Assembly (NCBI GenBank): GCA_900170005.1
Contig: LT827128.1
Span: 682,001-746,000, forward strand
Direction of reading: 5' to 3'
Origin: Gordonibacter massiliensis (ex Traore et al. 2017)
GTDB lineage: Bacteria; Actinomycetota; Coriobacteriia; Coriobacteriales; Eggerthellaceae
Length of the DNA: 64,000 nucleotides
The notes under the pieces are model-generated. The model ran no database searches, was not told where the DNA came from, and worked only from the letters and a program-made list of their open reading frames with translations. Shown one piece after another: positions 44,007 through 52,592 of this stretch (within the stretch, counting starts at the first letter, position 1; every line of letters starts with the position of its first letter). A program made the position numbers and the translations under genes.

Positions 44007-45542
44007 CTACGCGCGCACGGGTTCCATGCCCAGGCGCTTCGCCAGCTCCTCCAAGTCGTCGGCGATGTCGCCGTACACGAGCGGCAGGTGCAGGCCGAAG
44101 CGCATCTGCTTCTTGAACAGATCGCGCGTGTCGGCCACCTTGAACACGAAGCCGCCGTTGCAGTTGTCGGTGTCGAAGCCGGTGCCGGTCACGATCTCCC
44201 CCGACACGATGAGCATCTCGTCGAGGTTGGGGGAGATGCGGCAAAGCGTGATCTTCTGCCCGGCGTCGGTGGTGAAGTCGTGGCGTTGGATGGCGCCGAA
44301 GCCCTGGTCGTAGGCGAAGTGCCGCAGTGCGTACGCGTCGGCTGCCGCCTCGAGGCCGTGGAGCTTCCGGCAGGGCGTGGAGTGGATGACCGAGTACATG
44401 TTCGCCGCGTCCTCGAGCGAGATGCCGGCCACGTCCTCCTCGTGCACGTTCACCGGCCATTCGATGCGGCCCTCCGTCACCACGACGGGCAGCGTGTTGC
44501 CCATGTAGGCGGCGCTGTTCGAGAGCGCCATCTCGGCGATCATGCACACGACGGACGTGATGTCGTACTCGCAGGCGCTTCCGAAGCCCTGCTCAAGGTT
44601 GAGCGAGTGCGCCAGGCAGAACGTGAACTGCTGCTCGTTCAGGCGGCGCGTCGAGCACGCGTCCGGGCACGGCGCGGTGAACCCGGAGCAATCGTAGAGG
44701 TCCATGAGCTTTTGCACGACGGTCCAAGCGACGAGCGATTTGACCAAGAACCCCTTGTCGACGATGCAGGGGTCGGCGGAGGCCATCATCTCGTCGGCCA
44801 TCTCCTCGCAGCGCGCCACCTCCTCGGGCGTGATGTTGGGCGTGGCGCGTCCGGGCGTGGTGGCGTTGCCCTCCTCGGGCAGCGGGTTCATCATGTCCAT
44901 GAGCTCGTGCACGTTCACGTGGCGGAAATGGCATCCCAGCTGCCGCGTGACATCCGACAGGCAGGTGAACGAGTCGTTGCCGCCCGCCTTGGGCGTGGTG
45001 GAGTCGAAGCGGGGCGCGAGCAGGATGTTGGCCGTGCGCACGGCCTTCTCGGCGCGCAGGATGGAGCAGTAGCGCGAGACCTCCGGCCAGTCGAAGGCCG
45101 GGAGGATGTCGGCACCGCGCCGTTGGGCCGGCGCGGTGGACATGGCGCCGAACGACTTCGTGGGGTTCATGGCCACGGGCTTGCTCGTGCGGCAGCAGAA
45201 CTCCACGAGGATCTGGTTCGCGCCGAAGTTCGACATGACCACGTAGAGGTCGGTTTTCTGGTCGTCGGCCAGCATCTCCTCGAAGTAGGAGTCCTTGATG
45301 TCCCAGTCGTCGGTGCCGCGCACGATGGCGGGTTCGAGCACGGTCGCGCCCGTCGACGCCACGTACTTTTCCACGTTGGCCAAAAAGCCCTTGAGCATCT
45401 TGCCCTGCACGACGGCGTCGAACCCGGGCTTGATGGCGTCCCCGCCCGCCATGCGGCAGGGCCCCTCGTAGTAGTACTGGTGCTCGAAGCCGATGAACAC
45501 GGGCTTCACGGTGAGCTTGATGTCGGTGACGCTTCGCTTCAT
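44007..45542 (-). CDS. L-fucose/L-arabinose isomerase-fold protein, first gene of the operon
   Basis: A 511-residue soluble protein paralogous to that at 40196-41722 along its whole length (shared PCRM-GGDA, TTPGRATPN, RHFAYDQ-FGA, DNCNGGFVF). It keeps E325 in ACEYDI and H485 in FGLHLPLVYGD, two of the three metal ligands of fucose isomerase; the Asp position is N349. It may still bind a divalent metal and act on a sugar-like substrate. The ATG at 45542 follows AAAGGGG. The promoter region is shared with the divergent PucR-type gene. The real substrate is unknown. Confidence 0.75.
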   Translation of the reverse strand: MKRSVTDIKLTVKPVFIGFEHQYYYEGPCRMAGGDAIKPGFDAVVQGKMLKGFLANVEKYVASTGATVLEPAIVRGTDDWDIKDSYFEEMLADDQKTDLYVVMSNFGANQILVEFCCRTSKPVAMNPTKSFGAMSTAPAQRRGADILPAFDWPEVSRYCSILRAEKAVRTANILLAPRFDSTTPKAGGNDSFTCLSDVTRQLGCHFRHVNVHELMDMMNPLPEEGNATTPGRATPNITPEEVARCEEMADEMMASADPCIVDKGFLVKSLVAWTVVQKLMDLYDCSGFTAPCPDACSTRRLNEQQFTFCLAHSLNLEQGFGSACEYDITSVVCMIAEMALSNSAAYMGNTLPVVVTEGRIEWPVNVHEEDVAGISLEDAANMYSVIHSTPCRKLHGLEAAADAYALRHFAYDQGFGAIQRHDFTTDAGQKITLCRISPNLDEMLIVSGEIVTGTGFDTDNCNGGFVFKVADTRDLFKKQMRFGLHLPLVYGDIADDLEELAKRLGMEPVRA

Positions 45543-45599
45543 GGACGTACCCCTTTCGATGCGCGTAGGCCCGGAATCGTGGAGGGCCTTGGAAACCTG

Positions 45600-45674
45600 G
45601 CATTATCTTAGAATGCGCACCCACCCAAAGATATGTCAAAATGCACATGAATACACGCTATAATGCAGCATTAT
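45600..45674. promoter_or_regulatory. Divergent promoter with repeated AATGC/GCATT half-sites
   Basis: Perfect palindrome ATAATGCAGCATTAT (45660-45674) overlaps the -10 TATAAT (45659-45664) and the start codon of the PucR-type gene. GCATTATCTTAGAATGC (45600-45616) and AATGC (45640-45644) give further half-sites toward the divergent operon. This fits an operator for the adjacent regulator. The -10 spacing places the transcription start at the ATG, so the regulator mRNA is probably leaderless. Confidence 0.65.
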
Positions 45675-47340
45675 GACAATTACGTGCAACATGGTGGCGG
45701 ATAGGGTGGGCGGCGGTGCCGTGCTCGTCGCCCCCGAAGGCGCGTCTCCGCGATTCTCCCACGTCATAGCGGACGGGGAAGGGGAGCTTTGCGCGCTCGG
45801 CGCGTTGCGCGCCACGGTGGGCTCGACGCTGTTCGTGGGCGACGAGGCCTCGTGCCTCGCGTACCTGGCCCGCCACCCGGGTGGCTGGGCGCTGAGTGCG
45901 GGCGGATCGACCGTGGAGCCTTCGACATCGACGGCGGATGCTGGGGATGCGGCCGCCACGAAGCCGGTCGACGCCGCGGCCGCATCCGTGGCAGACGCCG
46001 CGGCGGAGCGCCTGTTCGTCCTGCGCGCTTCCTGCACGCCCGCGCATGCAGCCGCCTGCGCGGCGGCCGAGCTCGCCGACACGCAGGCGTGGATTGCCCG
46101 CATGCAGGAGGCGTTGCTCGCGGGCGGGGGCTATCAGGAGCTTGCAGACGCCGCCGAACCAGCGCTCGGCAACTCCCTTGCGCTGTCGGACGCGGGGTTC
46201 CGCATCATCGCGCACACGCGCCGGCTTCTTCCGCCCGATCCTCTGATGCGCGATTCTATCGAGCAGGGCAGGCTCAGCAGGGAGGCGCTCGATTCGTTCA
46301 GGCGGCACGGCCGCCCGCGGCGATGGAGCACGCAAACGGGCGTGCACGTGCTAGAGGGCTATGGAGGCTGCCCCATCGTGGAGTGCATCTTTCGCGTGGA
46401 GGGTGTCTACGCCGCCCATCTCGTCATGCACTGCGACCGTCGGCCCCTCACCGAGGGCTTGCTGGACAAGCTGGCCTTGCTTTGCACGTGCATCGAGCTG
46501 AACTTGAAGAAGGAGCTGCCGGCCAGCAGGCTGTTCGATCAAGGCCCCGCTCGCGTGCTCGCCGACCTGGCGGCCGGCATGCCCGTTTCGCGCCGCAACT
46601 TGGAAGCGTGGTTCCGTGCGACGGGCCTATCGCGTGACGGACGGTTCGAGCTGGCGGTGGTGGATTACGGGTACCGTGACGACGAACGGCAGTTGGCGGT
46701 GAACGCATGCCTGCGCTTGCTCGACCTCTTCCCCGATGCGGTGGTCGGACTGCAGGACAACCGTGCGCTCGTGCTGCGCTCGCTCGCGGACCGCGATGAT
46801 TCCTTTCGTGCGGCGATCGGACGCCACGCGCTGGAGTTCGGCGGCAGGGCCGGGCTGTCCGACCTGCTCGACCGCGTTGAAGACCTGCGCTACGCGTACC
46901 GTCAGGCGGACATCGCGCTGCAGATGGCGGCGGCCGAGGAGCGCAGCGCCGAGGGAGACGTCGCCTTCGGCGACGGCGGGGGGTCGGATGACGGCGTTCG
47001 GGACGGCGGTGCCTGCCGTTTCCGCGACTACTTCGTAGCCTATCTGCTGGCGAGCGAGCGCCAAGACGACGAGCTCGTGTCGTTCACCGTGTCGCACAGC
47101 GTGCCCGCGCGCCTGCGCGAGGCCGACCGCGCGGCGGGCACGCAGGACTGCGCGTTGCTGCTTTCGTACTTGGCGCTCGAGCGGCGCCCGTCAACCGTCG
47201 CGCAACGGCTGCACCTGCATCGCAACACGTTGTTGTACCGCGTGCGCCGCATAGAGCAGGAATACGGCATCGACCTCGACGATTGGCGCACGCGCGAACG
47301 CCTGCTCGCCGAGTACCAGATCATGCGGTTCGGCGGGTGA
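45673..47340 (+). CDS. PucR-type transcriptional regulator
   Basis: A 555-residue cytoplasmic regulator. The C-terminus holds the PucR helix-turn-helix (RRPSTVAQRLHLHRNTLLYR, VRRIEQEYGIDLDD), preceded by a GGDEF-like regulatory region (about 300-420). The N-terminal half is an Ala-rich sensor region without a clear domain. It has no ribosome site at the ATG and a TATAAT 8 nt upstream, consistent with leaderless translation; the Met at 45691 is an alternative. It is divergent from the fucose-isomerase-like/SufS operon and likely controls it. Confidence 0.85.
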   Translation: MTITCNMVADRVGGGAVLVAPEGASPRFSHVIADGEGELCALGALRATVGSTLFVGDEASCLAYLARHPGGWALSAGGSTVEPSTSTADAGDAAATKPVDAAAASVADAAAERLFVLRASCTPAHAAACAAAELADTQAWIARMQEALLAGGGYQELADAAEPALGNSLALSDAGFRIIAHTRRLLPPDPLMRDSIEQGRLSREALDSFRRHGRPRRWSTQTGVHVLEGYGGCPIVECIFRVEGVYAAHLVMHCDRRPLTEGLLDKLALLCTCIELNLKKELPASRLFDQGPARVLADLAAGMPVSRRNLEAWFRATGLSRDGRFELAVVDYGYRDDERQLAVNACLRLLDLFPDAVVGLQDNRALVLRSLADRDDSFRAAIGRHALEFGGRAGLSDLLDRVEDLRYAYRQADIALQMAAAEERSAEGDVAFGDGGGSDDGVRDGGACRFRDYFVAYLLASERQDDELVSFTVSHSVPARLREADRAAGTQDCALLLSYLALERRPSTVAQRLHLHRNTLLYRVRRIEQEYGIDLDDWRTRERLLAEYQIMRFGG

Positions 47341-47370
47341 TCGAAGCCGCTGAACCGCATGATCTGGTAC
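47313..47370. repeat. Inverted duplication of the 3' end of the PucR-type gene
   Basis: GTACCAGATCATGCGGTTC (47313-47331) recurs as its exact complement GAACCGCATGATCTGGTAC (47352-47370); a further GGCGG/GCCGC pair extends the stem inward. The left arm encodes the last residues of the regulator. Confidence 0.9.
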
Positions 47371-47454
47371 TTCCTTCAGGATCCTTGTTACCTGCGCCAT
47401 CGCCTAAAGCGCGCGATTCCGCAGATGTTCGGCAGCGGCTTCTTACGGCCGGGC

Positions 47455-47793
47455 TCACGCCACGCCGGGCGGCTTGATGCCGCGCTCGCGCACGACGTCG
47501 TCGACCGACGCCATGCCCAGCTCGCGGCAGGCGCTCGCCACGCCCGGCGTCGCACCCGTCGCGGCGTCCACGTCCTCGGCGGACGCCGCGCTCACGCCCG
47601 GAGGAGCGCATGCGGGCAGGGGCGCCTTTTCCCCGGCGGGATCGAGCGCCGCCGCCGCGTCGGCCAAGCTCGTCGCGGAGGTGACGGCGTCTGTTTCGCC
47701 GCCGCCGGCGATGCCCTCGACCGGGCAGGTCGCCCCGGTGACGGCGTCGAAGCGCTCGTCGGTCGGATGTTCGTTCGTTTGCCGTTCTCGCAT
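47455..47793 (-). CDS. 112-residue protein with three flavinylation-like motifs
   Basis: Contains D-x-x-T-(G/S)-A-T three times: DAVTGAT (16-22), DAVTSAT (35-41) and DAATGAT (76-82). This is the signature to which ApbE transferases attach FMN through Thr. The rest is Ala/Gly/Pro-rich; no full FMN-binding domain, signal peptide or membrane segment is visible. The ATG at 47793 follows GGAGCGAG. It is the last gene of cluster 3, after two MFS genes. Three bound flavins would make it a compact electron carrier; this is inference. No ApbE gene is in the window. Confidence 0.72.
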   Translation of the reverse strand: MRERQTNEHPTDERFDAVTGATCPVEGIAGGGETDAVTSATSLADAAAALDPAGEKAPLPACAPPGVSAASAEDVDAATGATPGVASACRELGMASVDDVVRERGIKPPGVA

Positions 47794-47914
47794 GTTTTCT
47801 CGCTCCGTTTAGCTTCGTGCAATCGTATGCGCGGGTAGGCTTTCGCCTCGTGCCCCGCGTTCGGCGTCCGGCGGGTTGCGCGCCGCAGCGCAGGGCTTTG
47901 CGGCGCGCTTTTGC

Positions 47915-49387
47915 CTATGCGGCGGGAAGCCGGTCTTCCACTGCTGCGACGATCTCGTCCGCCTGGCCGCCTTCGCTCTCGTCCTCCTCGAACACCGGCG
48001 GCTTCATGGCCACGTAGACGATCCACAGGACGGTTCCGACGGCCGCCGTGACCGCGCACAGCGGCGCCACGTTCGTCCACACCTGGGCCTCGCCGATGAC
48101 GTAGCCCACGACCGGCGTGCACAGCAGGTTCGAGATGCCCTGGAAGAAGATGATGATGGCCATGCCGATGGGCATGGTGACGCGCTTGGGCATGGTGACG
48201 GGCACCATCGACCACACCACCCCGCTCGTCCAGCCGCTCTCCAGACCTAAGAGCACCAGGTAGTAGGGTAGGTACTCGTAGGGGATGAGGAACGCCCCCA
48301 CGTAGAAGAACGCGCAGAAGCCGGCGATGACCACCATGACGTTGCGCGCCTTGATGGTCTGGAACTTCCCCAGCAGGAACGCCGTCACGAGCGCCATGGG
48401 GATGGAGGCCGCGAAGCCGAGCGAGGCCATGGACCCGCCGGACACGCCCGCGGAGGCCTGCGCGTCGGCAAGCGCCACGCCGTCGGCGAGGAGCCTGTTC
48501 AGCTCGATCTCCTGCACGTAGGTGGGTACCCACGTGAGCACCGAGAGCGACGTGAACATGAGGAAGCAGAAGCCCAGACCGAACAGCCACATGCGCTTGA
48601 CCTTGAAGCCCTCCAACAGGATGGAGGCCGGGCGGTGCTGCCTTTGGCCCGTCTCGCGCTCCTTCTTGGCGGCCACGCCCTTGCCGACATGCGGCACGCT
48701 CACGAACAGCGCGAACACCACGAACGCCACGAGGGCGAGCACGTCGGAGAACCACCACCACGCGTGCCAGTTGTGCGGGTCGCCCGTGAGGGCCAGGGCC
48801 ACGGGCACGCCGATGTTGTAGGCCAGCGTCGAGCCCACGACGTACCACAGGTTCCAGATGCCCATGGGAAGGCCCGCCTTCTCGCGGGGGAAGTACATGG
48901 AGATGACGGTGGTGGCCACCACGCCCATCATGGCCACGCCGATGCCCTCGAGCACGCGCCCGACGATGAGCTGGGCGAACGTGGGCGACAGGGCGCCCAC
49001 GGCGCACCCGACCACCATGAAGGCCAGCCCGAACAGGCCGATGCGCTTCGGGCCGAAGCGGTTGAGCAGGAACGCCGACGGGAAGGCGGTGACGATGCCG
49101 GCGACGGCGATGACCGACATGAGCCAGCCGGTGGTTCCGGGGTCGGTATGGAAGTCGGCCATGAGGGCCGGCATGAACGTGGGAACCTTGAACTGGTTCA
49201 TGATGACGATGATGCCGCAGAACAGCATGGCGAACAGCACGATCCAGCCCTTGCGCTGGCGATTCCTCGTCTCGTCGATGCCGGGGTTCGAACCGTTGGG
49301 GGAGGGGGAGGGCCGTGCGGAGTCGGCCGAAGGATGTGCGGCGCCAACGCCCGCCGCATCGCGGGTTTGCTTGTTGTATTCGCTCAT
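47915..49387 (-). CDS. MFS transporter, cluster 3 (second)
   Basis: A 490-residue carrier with a polar N-terminal tail of about 45 residues (MSEYNKQTRDAAGVGAAHPS) and 12 predicted membrane segments. Signatures are AFLLNRFGPKRIGLFGLAFM and MYFPREKAGLPMGIWNLWYV. The ATG at 49387 follows GAAGGG. It lies 139 nt downstream of another MFS gene. Two carriers in one operon may serve substrate uptake and product export. Confidence 0.87.
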   Translation of the reverse strand: MSEYNKQTRDAAGVGAAHPSADSARPSPSPNGSNPGIDETRNRQRKGWIVLFAMLFCGIIVIMNQFKVPTFMPALMADFHTDPGTTGWLMSVIAVAGIVTAFPSAFLLNRFGPKRIGLFGLAFMVVGCAVGALSPTFAQLIVGRVLEGIGVAMMGVVATTVISMYFPREKAGLPMGIWNLWYVVGSTLAYNIGVPVALALTGDPHNWHAWWWFSDVLALVAFVVFALFVSVPHVGKGVAAKKERETGQRQHRPASILLEGFKVKRMWLFGLGFCFLMFTSLSVLTWVPTYVQEIELNRLLADGVALADAQASAGVSGGSMASLGFAASIPMALVTAFLLGKFQTIKARNVMVVIAGFCAFFYVGAFLIPYEYLPYYLVLLGLESGWTSGVVWSMVPVTMPKRVTMPIGMAIIIFFQGISNLLCTPVVGYVIGEAQVWTNVAPLCAVTAAVGTVLWIVYVAMKPPVFEEDESEGGQADEIVAAVEDRLPAA

Positions 49388-49526
49388 GATTAATCCCTTC
49401 TCCCCAGGGAAGCGGGGATACAGGCTTGGCGGAAAGGCCGCCCGCCTGCGCTCGAAGCGCTGCGCAGCGGCCTTGTCGAAAAGCCTGCCCCGGATCTGGG
49501 CCGGGGCAGGCCGATGAGGCGAGCGG

Positions 49527-51002
49527 CTAGTGCTGAGCGGCCGCGTCGCCCTCGGAGGGCTTGCCGGCGGGGGCGCCAGCAGCCTGCTTCTTGGAGGGCA
49601 TGACGCCGAGGCTCAGGATGCAGCCGACGACGCCGATGGGCACGAGCGCCCAGAAGGCCAGCATCGGGTCGACGTGGATGCCCTGGGCGACGGCCTCCTG
49701 CACGGCCTGGCCGATGGCCGGGCCGAAGTCGGCCGGGGTGCCGCCGGAGGCGAGCACGGCCTGCTTGGCGTTGATGGCCACGTTGGAGGCGGCGGTGAGG
49801 CCGTCGTTGAACGGGGCGAGCGCGTAGCTCGTGACGATCTGGCCGGCGTACTGGCCGAGCGTCAGGAACGACAAGCCGAACGCCACGGCGGTGGCACCGC
49901 CCTTGAACACGAACGTCGGCACGAGCGGACGGCAGCAGGCGTTCAGCATCATGTTGCCGATGCAGAAGAAGATGACGTACGGGATGAAGAACTCGGCGTG
50001 GAAGGCCAGCGCGGAGCAGATGGTCAGGCCCAGGATGCCCACGACGACGCACAGGAACTTCTTCGACTTAGGCGTCTTGTCGAGGATCAGGCCGCCGAGC
50101 GGGGCCAGCGCGCCGCAGGCGACGATCAGGCCGCCCCAGAGGCCGGCGGTCGTGGCGTCCCAACCGAAGCCGCCCAGGGCCTCGGGGGTCTGCAGCCACG
50201 TCTTCAGGTACTGGCTGAACGCGTAGTTCATGTAGTTGAAGATGGCGAACATGATGATGAGGCACCACAGCTGGCGGCTCTTGAAGAACTTCAGGACGGC
50301 CTTGAGCGGCTTGCGCTCAGGCGACACCTGCGAGCGTTCTTCGGGCTTCGGATCGCGGAACACCACGGCGAACAGGATGCCGCACAGGGCGGCCACGGCG
50401 ACCCACACCCACTGGAGGTTGCCCATGTCGGAGCCCACCACGTGGTACACGCCGTCGTTCACGAAGTTGGACAGGAAGATGCCCACGGGCGCCCAGCAGG
50501 ACCAGATGGCCATGGCGCGGCCGCGCGTGGAATCCGGGAACCAGGTGGACACGCAGGTGGGACCGGCTACGACGGTGGTGGACAGGCCCAGGCCCAGGAT
50601 GAAGCGGCCGGCCAGGAACACGTAGAAGTTGCCGCCCACGAACGCCGCGCTGATGGCGCCGCCCACGACCGCGCAGCCCACGCCGATGAGCGTGGTGGCC
50701 TTCGGGCCGAACTTGCGCACGAGGAACGTGGTGGGCAGAGCCATGATGAGGGCGCCGATGGGCACGAGGCCCATGACGTTGGACAGCAGGCCGAAGTTGG
50801 CGGGGTTCGCGAAGAACGAGTTGTTCTCGGCCAGCCAGTTCTTGAACACCGGGAACGTGATGCCCGGAAGCCACATCCAGGCGAACACGATGCCCACGGC
50901 CGCCAGCAGCGACACGATCAGGCATGGCCACGCGTACGACGGCGTCTTCTCCACGGGCTTGGCCGCGGGAGCGCCTGCGGTAGCAACAGCAGGATTACTC
51001 AT
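49527..51002 (-). CDS. MFS transporter, cluster 3 (first)
   Basis: A 491-residue carrier with 12 predicted membrane segments. An enlarged loop between the first two segments (about 45-70, ITFPVFKNWLAENNSFFANP) and another near 370-410 distinguish it from its neighbour. Signatures are TFLVRKFGPKATTLIGVGCA and STWFPDSTRGRAMAIWSCWA. The ATG at 51002 follows AAAGAGGGG. Confidence 0.87.
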   Translation of the reverse strand: MSNPAVATAGAPAAKPVEKTPSYAWPCLIVSLLAAVGIVFAWMWLPGITFPVFKNWLAENNSFFANPANFGLLSNVMGLVPIGALIMALPTTFLVRKFGPKATTLIGVGCAVVGGAISAAFVGGNFYVFLAGRFILGLGLSTTVVAGPTCVSTWFPDSTRGRAMAIWSCWAPVGIFLSNFVNDGVYHVVGSDMGNLQWVWVAVAALCGILFAVVFRDPKPEERSQVSPERKPLKAVLKFFKSRQLWCLIIMFAIFNYMNYAFSQYLKTWLQTPEALGGFGWDATTAGLWGGLIVACGALAPLGGLILDKTPKSKKFLCVVVGILGLTICSALAFHAEFFIPYVIFFCIGNMMLNACCRPLVPTFVFKGGATAVAFGLSFLTLGQYAGQIVTSYALAPFNDGLTAASNVAINAKQAVLASGGTPADFGPAIGQAVQEAVAQGIHVDPMLAFWALVPIGVVGCILSLGVMPSKKQAAGAPAGKPSEGDAAAQH

Positions 51003-51125
51003 AGTTTCCCCTCTTTCAGACGCCTCCTTGCAGGCGTCGATGAGTTTTCCGGCGGGGCGCCCTTTGCGCGCCCCGCCGCACGATACGCAACCTTGAGACG
51101 GTTGCGGCGGGAAGTCGTTCGAGCC

Positions 51126-52184
51126 TTACAGGTTGAACAGCTTCGCGGCGTTGCCGCCCAGCATGAGGTCCTTGTCCTCCTGCGGCACGTCCATGGCGTT
51201 GATGGACTCCACGGAGCGGGCCATCCACTCGTAGAACACCGGGAACGACGAGCCCAGCAGCAGATGGTCGGCGCCGCACACCTTCGCCGCGCACTCGAGC
51301 TGGTCCTTGCCCCAGCTCATGGGGTGCGTCATGTCGAAGAACAGGTTGTTGGTGAGGTAGCGGTCGTACGCCTCGTGGTCGACGTTGGTGGCCAGGCGGT
51401 TCATGGCCTCCTTCTTCTTGGTCGACTTGTGCGGGGCGAGGATGTTCTGCAGGCCGAACCAGTTGCCGCCGAACATCGTGTGGATGAACTTGAGGTTCGG
51501 GAACTCGTCGAACATGCCGGAGTAGATCTCGCGGCCCACGGCGGCGGCCTGCGCGTGGATGCGGCCGAGCTCGCGGCGGAGCACCGTGTACTCGTCGAAG
51601 TTCGCGTAGGCGTTCTGGCCGGGCGTGTGGTGGATGACGGCCGGGATATTCTTCTCGTTCAAGACCTTCAGGTAGGGCTTGAACATGTCGTCGTCGAGGA
51701 AGCGGTCGCCGTAGCAGCAGGCCAGCTGCACGCCCACCATGCCCAGCTCGTCGATGCAGCGCTCGAGCTCGGCCACGTCCTCCTTGCGGCCCCACGGCGG
51801 CACGACGGCGTTGGCGTACAGGCGGCCGTTCGAGCGCTTGCACATCTCGGCGGCCTGGTCGTTCACGATCTTGCAGGTGTCGAGCGAGAGCCATTCCTGC
51901 CACACCGGCATGCGCAGAAGGGCGATGTCCACGCCGTTCTCGTCCATGGCCTGCAGCTTCGTCTCGAGCGTGTAGTCGCCTTCCACGTAGTTCAGGATCT
52001 GCTTGCCCTCGGGGTACTCGAGGATGAGCTGGTCCTTCGCGCCGTCCGGCGTCTTGTCGATGTAGGCCTTCATGCCGAACGCGATGGGCGCCGAGTACAG
52101 GAACCCGTGCAGGACCTCTTCGTTGGTGAACAGGTCGGTCGGCAGGAAGTGCATGTTGATATCGATGACCTTGTTTTCCGCCAT
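51126..52184 (-). CDS. Amidohydrolase-2 (ACMSD-like) family protein with altered metal sites
   Basis: A 352-residue TIM-barrel protein related to metal-dependent decarboxylases and hydrolases of the ACMSD group. The usual D-x-H-x-H start reads IDINMHFLP, so the first His is Asn. Later metal positions keep His (AVIHHTPG, FIHTMFGGNW), but the C-terminal Asp region reads LLLGSSFPVFYEWM instead of GSDxP. Metal binding may be weakened or changed. The ATG at 52184 follows GAAGGAGG. In this operon it could decarboxylate or hydrolyse an aromatic precursor or product of the molybdoenzyme; this is inference. Confidence 0.82.
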   Translation of the reverse strand: MAENKVIDINMHFLPTDLFTNEEVLHGFLYSAPIAFGMKAYIDKTPDGAKDQLILEYPEGKQILNYVEGDYTLETKLQAMDENGVDIALLRMPVWQEWLSLDTCKIVNDQAAEMCKRSNGRLYANAVVPPWGRKEDVAELERCIDELGMVGVQLACCYGDRFLDDDMFKPYLKVLNEKNIPAVIHHTPGQNAYANFDEYTVLRRELGRIHAQAAAVGREIYSGMFDEFPNLKFIHTMFGGNWFGLQNILAPHKSTKKKEAMNRLATNVDHEAYDRYLTNNLFFDMTHPMSWGKDQLECAAKVCGADHLLLGSSFPVFYEWMARSVESINAMDVPQEDKDLMLGGNAAKLFNL

Positions 52185-52320
52185 TGTTCCTCCTTCTTGT
52201 GGTTGACGGGGGCTCGTCCAAGATCGCGCTTGCGGAGCGCTTTCGCTTGCAGGCTCGCAAGCGTCATCTCGTACGGCCCGGGTGCGTGCGGTGCCGCCGC
52301 AGGACGGCACCGGTTAAGCC

Positions 52321-52518
52321 TTACTGGTAGATCGGGGTGACTTCGTGCTCCGCGATCTTCTTCATGTTGGCGGAGTTGCGGTCCTTCCAGTCGATGCGGC
52401 CCTGCTCGCGCTCCAGCTGCGTGACTTCGCGCTTGTTCACGCCGGCTATGCGCACGTCGACGTGCATCAACTTTTCAGCGACCTGTCCGCCGAAGTCGTT
52501 CTCGAACTGTTGAGCCAT
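52321..52518 (-). CDS. Uncharacterised 65-residue protein, cluster 3
   Basis: A small soluble, charged protein (MAQQFENDFGGQVAEKLMHV ... EVTPIYQ) with no membrane segment or Cys. The ribosome site AAGGAGGG is at ideal spacing and the gene sits between ferredoxin and amidohydrolase genes of one operon, so it is likely real. It may be an accessory subunit. I do not recognise a family. Confidence 0.75.
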   Translation of the reverse strand: MAQQFENDFGGQVAEKLMHVDVRIAGVNKREVTQLEREQGRIDWKDRNSANMKKIAEHEVTPIYQ

Positions 52519-52592
52519 GGTTGCCCTCCTTCCCCTGCTCGGTTTGCTTGGCTGGGCGCGCCCGCTCGGAGCGCGCCCAGCGATGTATGACC

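Noticed and set aside
40196-45542. 2-hydroxyacyl-CoA dehydratase-like subunits
   Set aside because: The Cys groups suggested this at first, but the C-terminal pattern CNGGFVF ... GLHLPLVYGD and the ACEYD region follow the fucose/arabinose isomerase fold much better, and no activator ATPase is nearby.
42372-45611. A very long open frame (over 1000 codons) on the plus strand across the isomerase/SufS operon
   Set aside because: It is antisense to five well-supported genes, has no recognisable domain and reflects the third-position GC bias of this genome. The same applies to the long minus-strand frame at 21077-24652.
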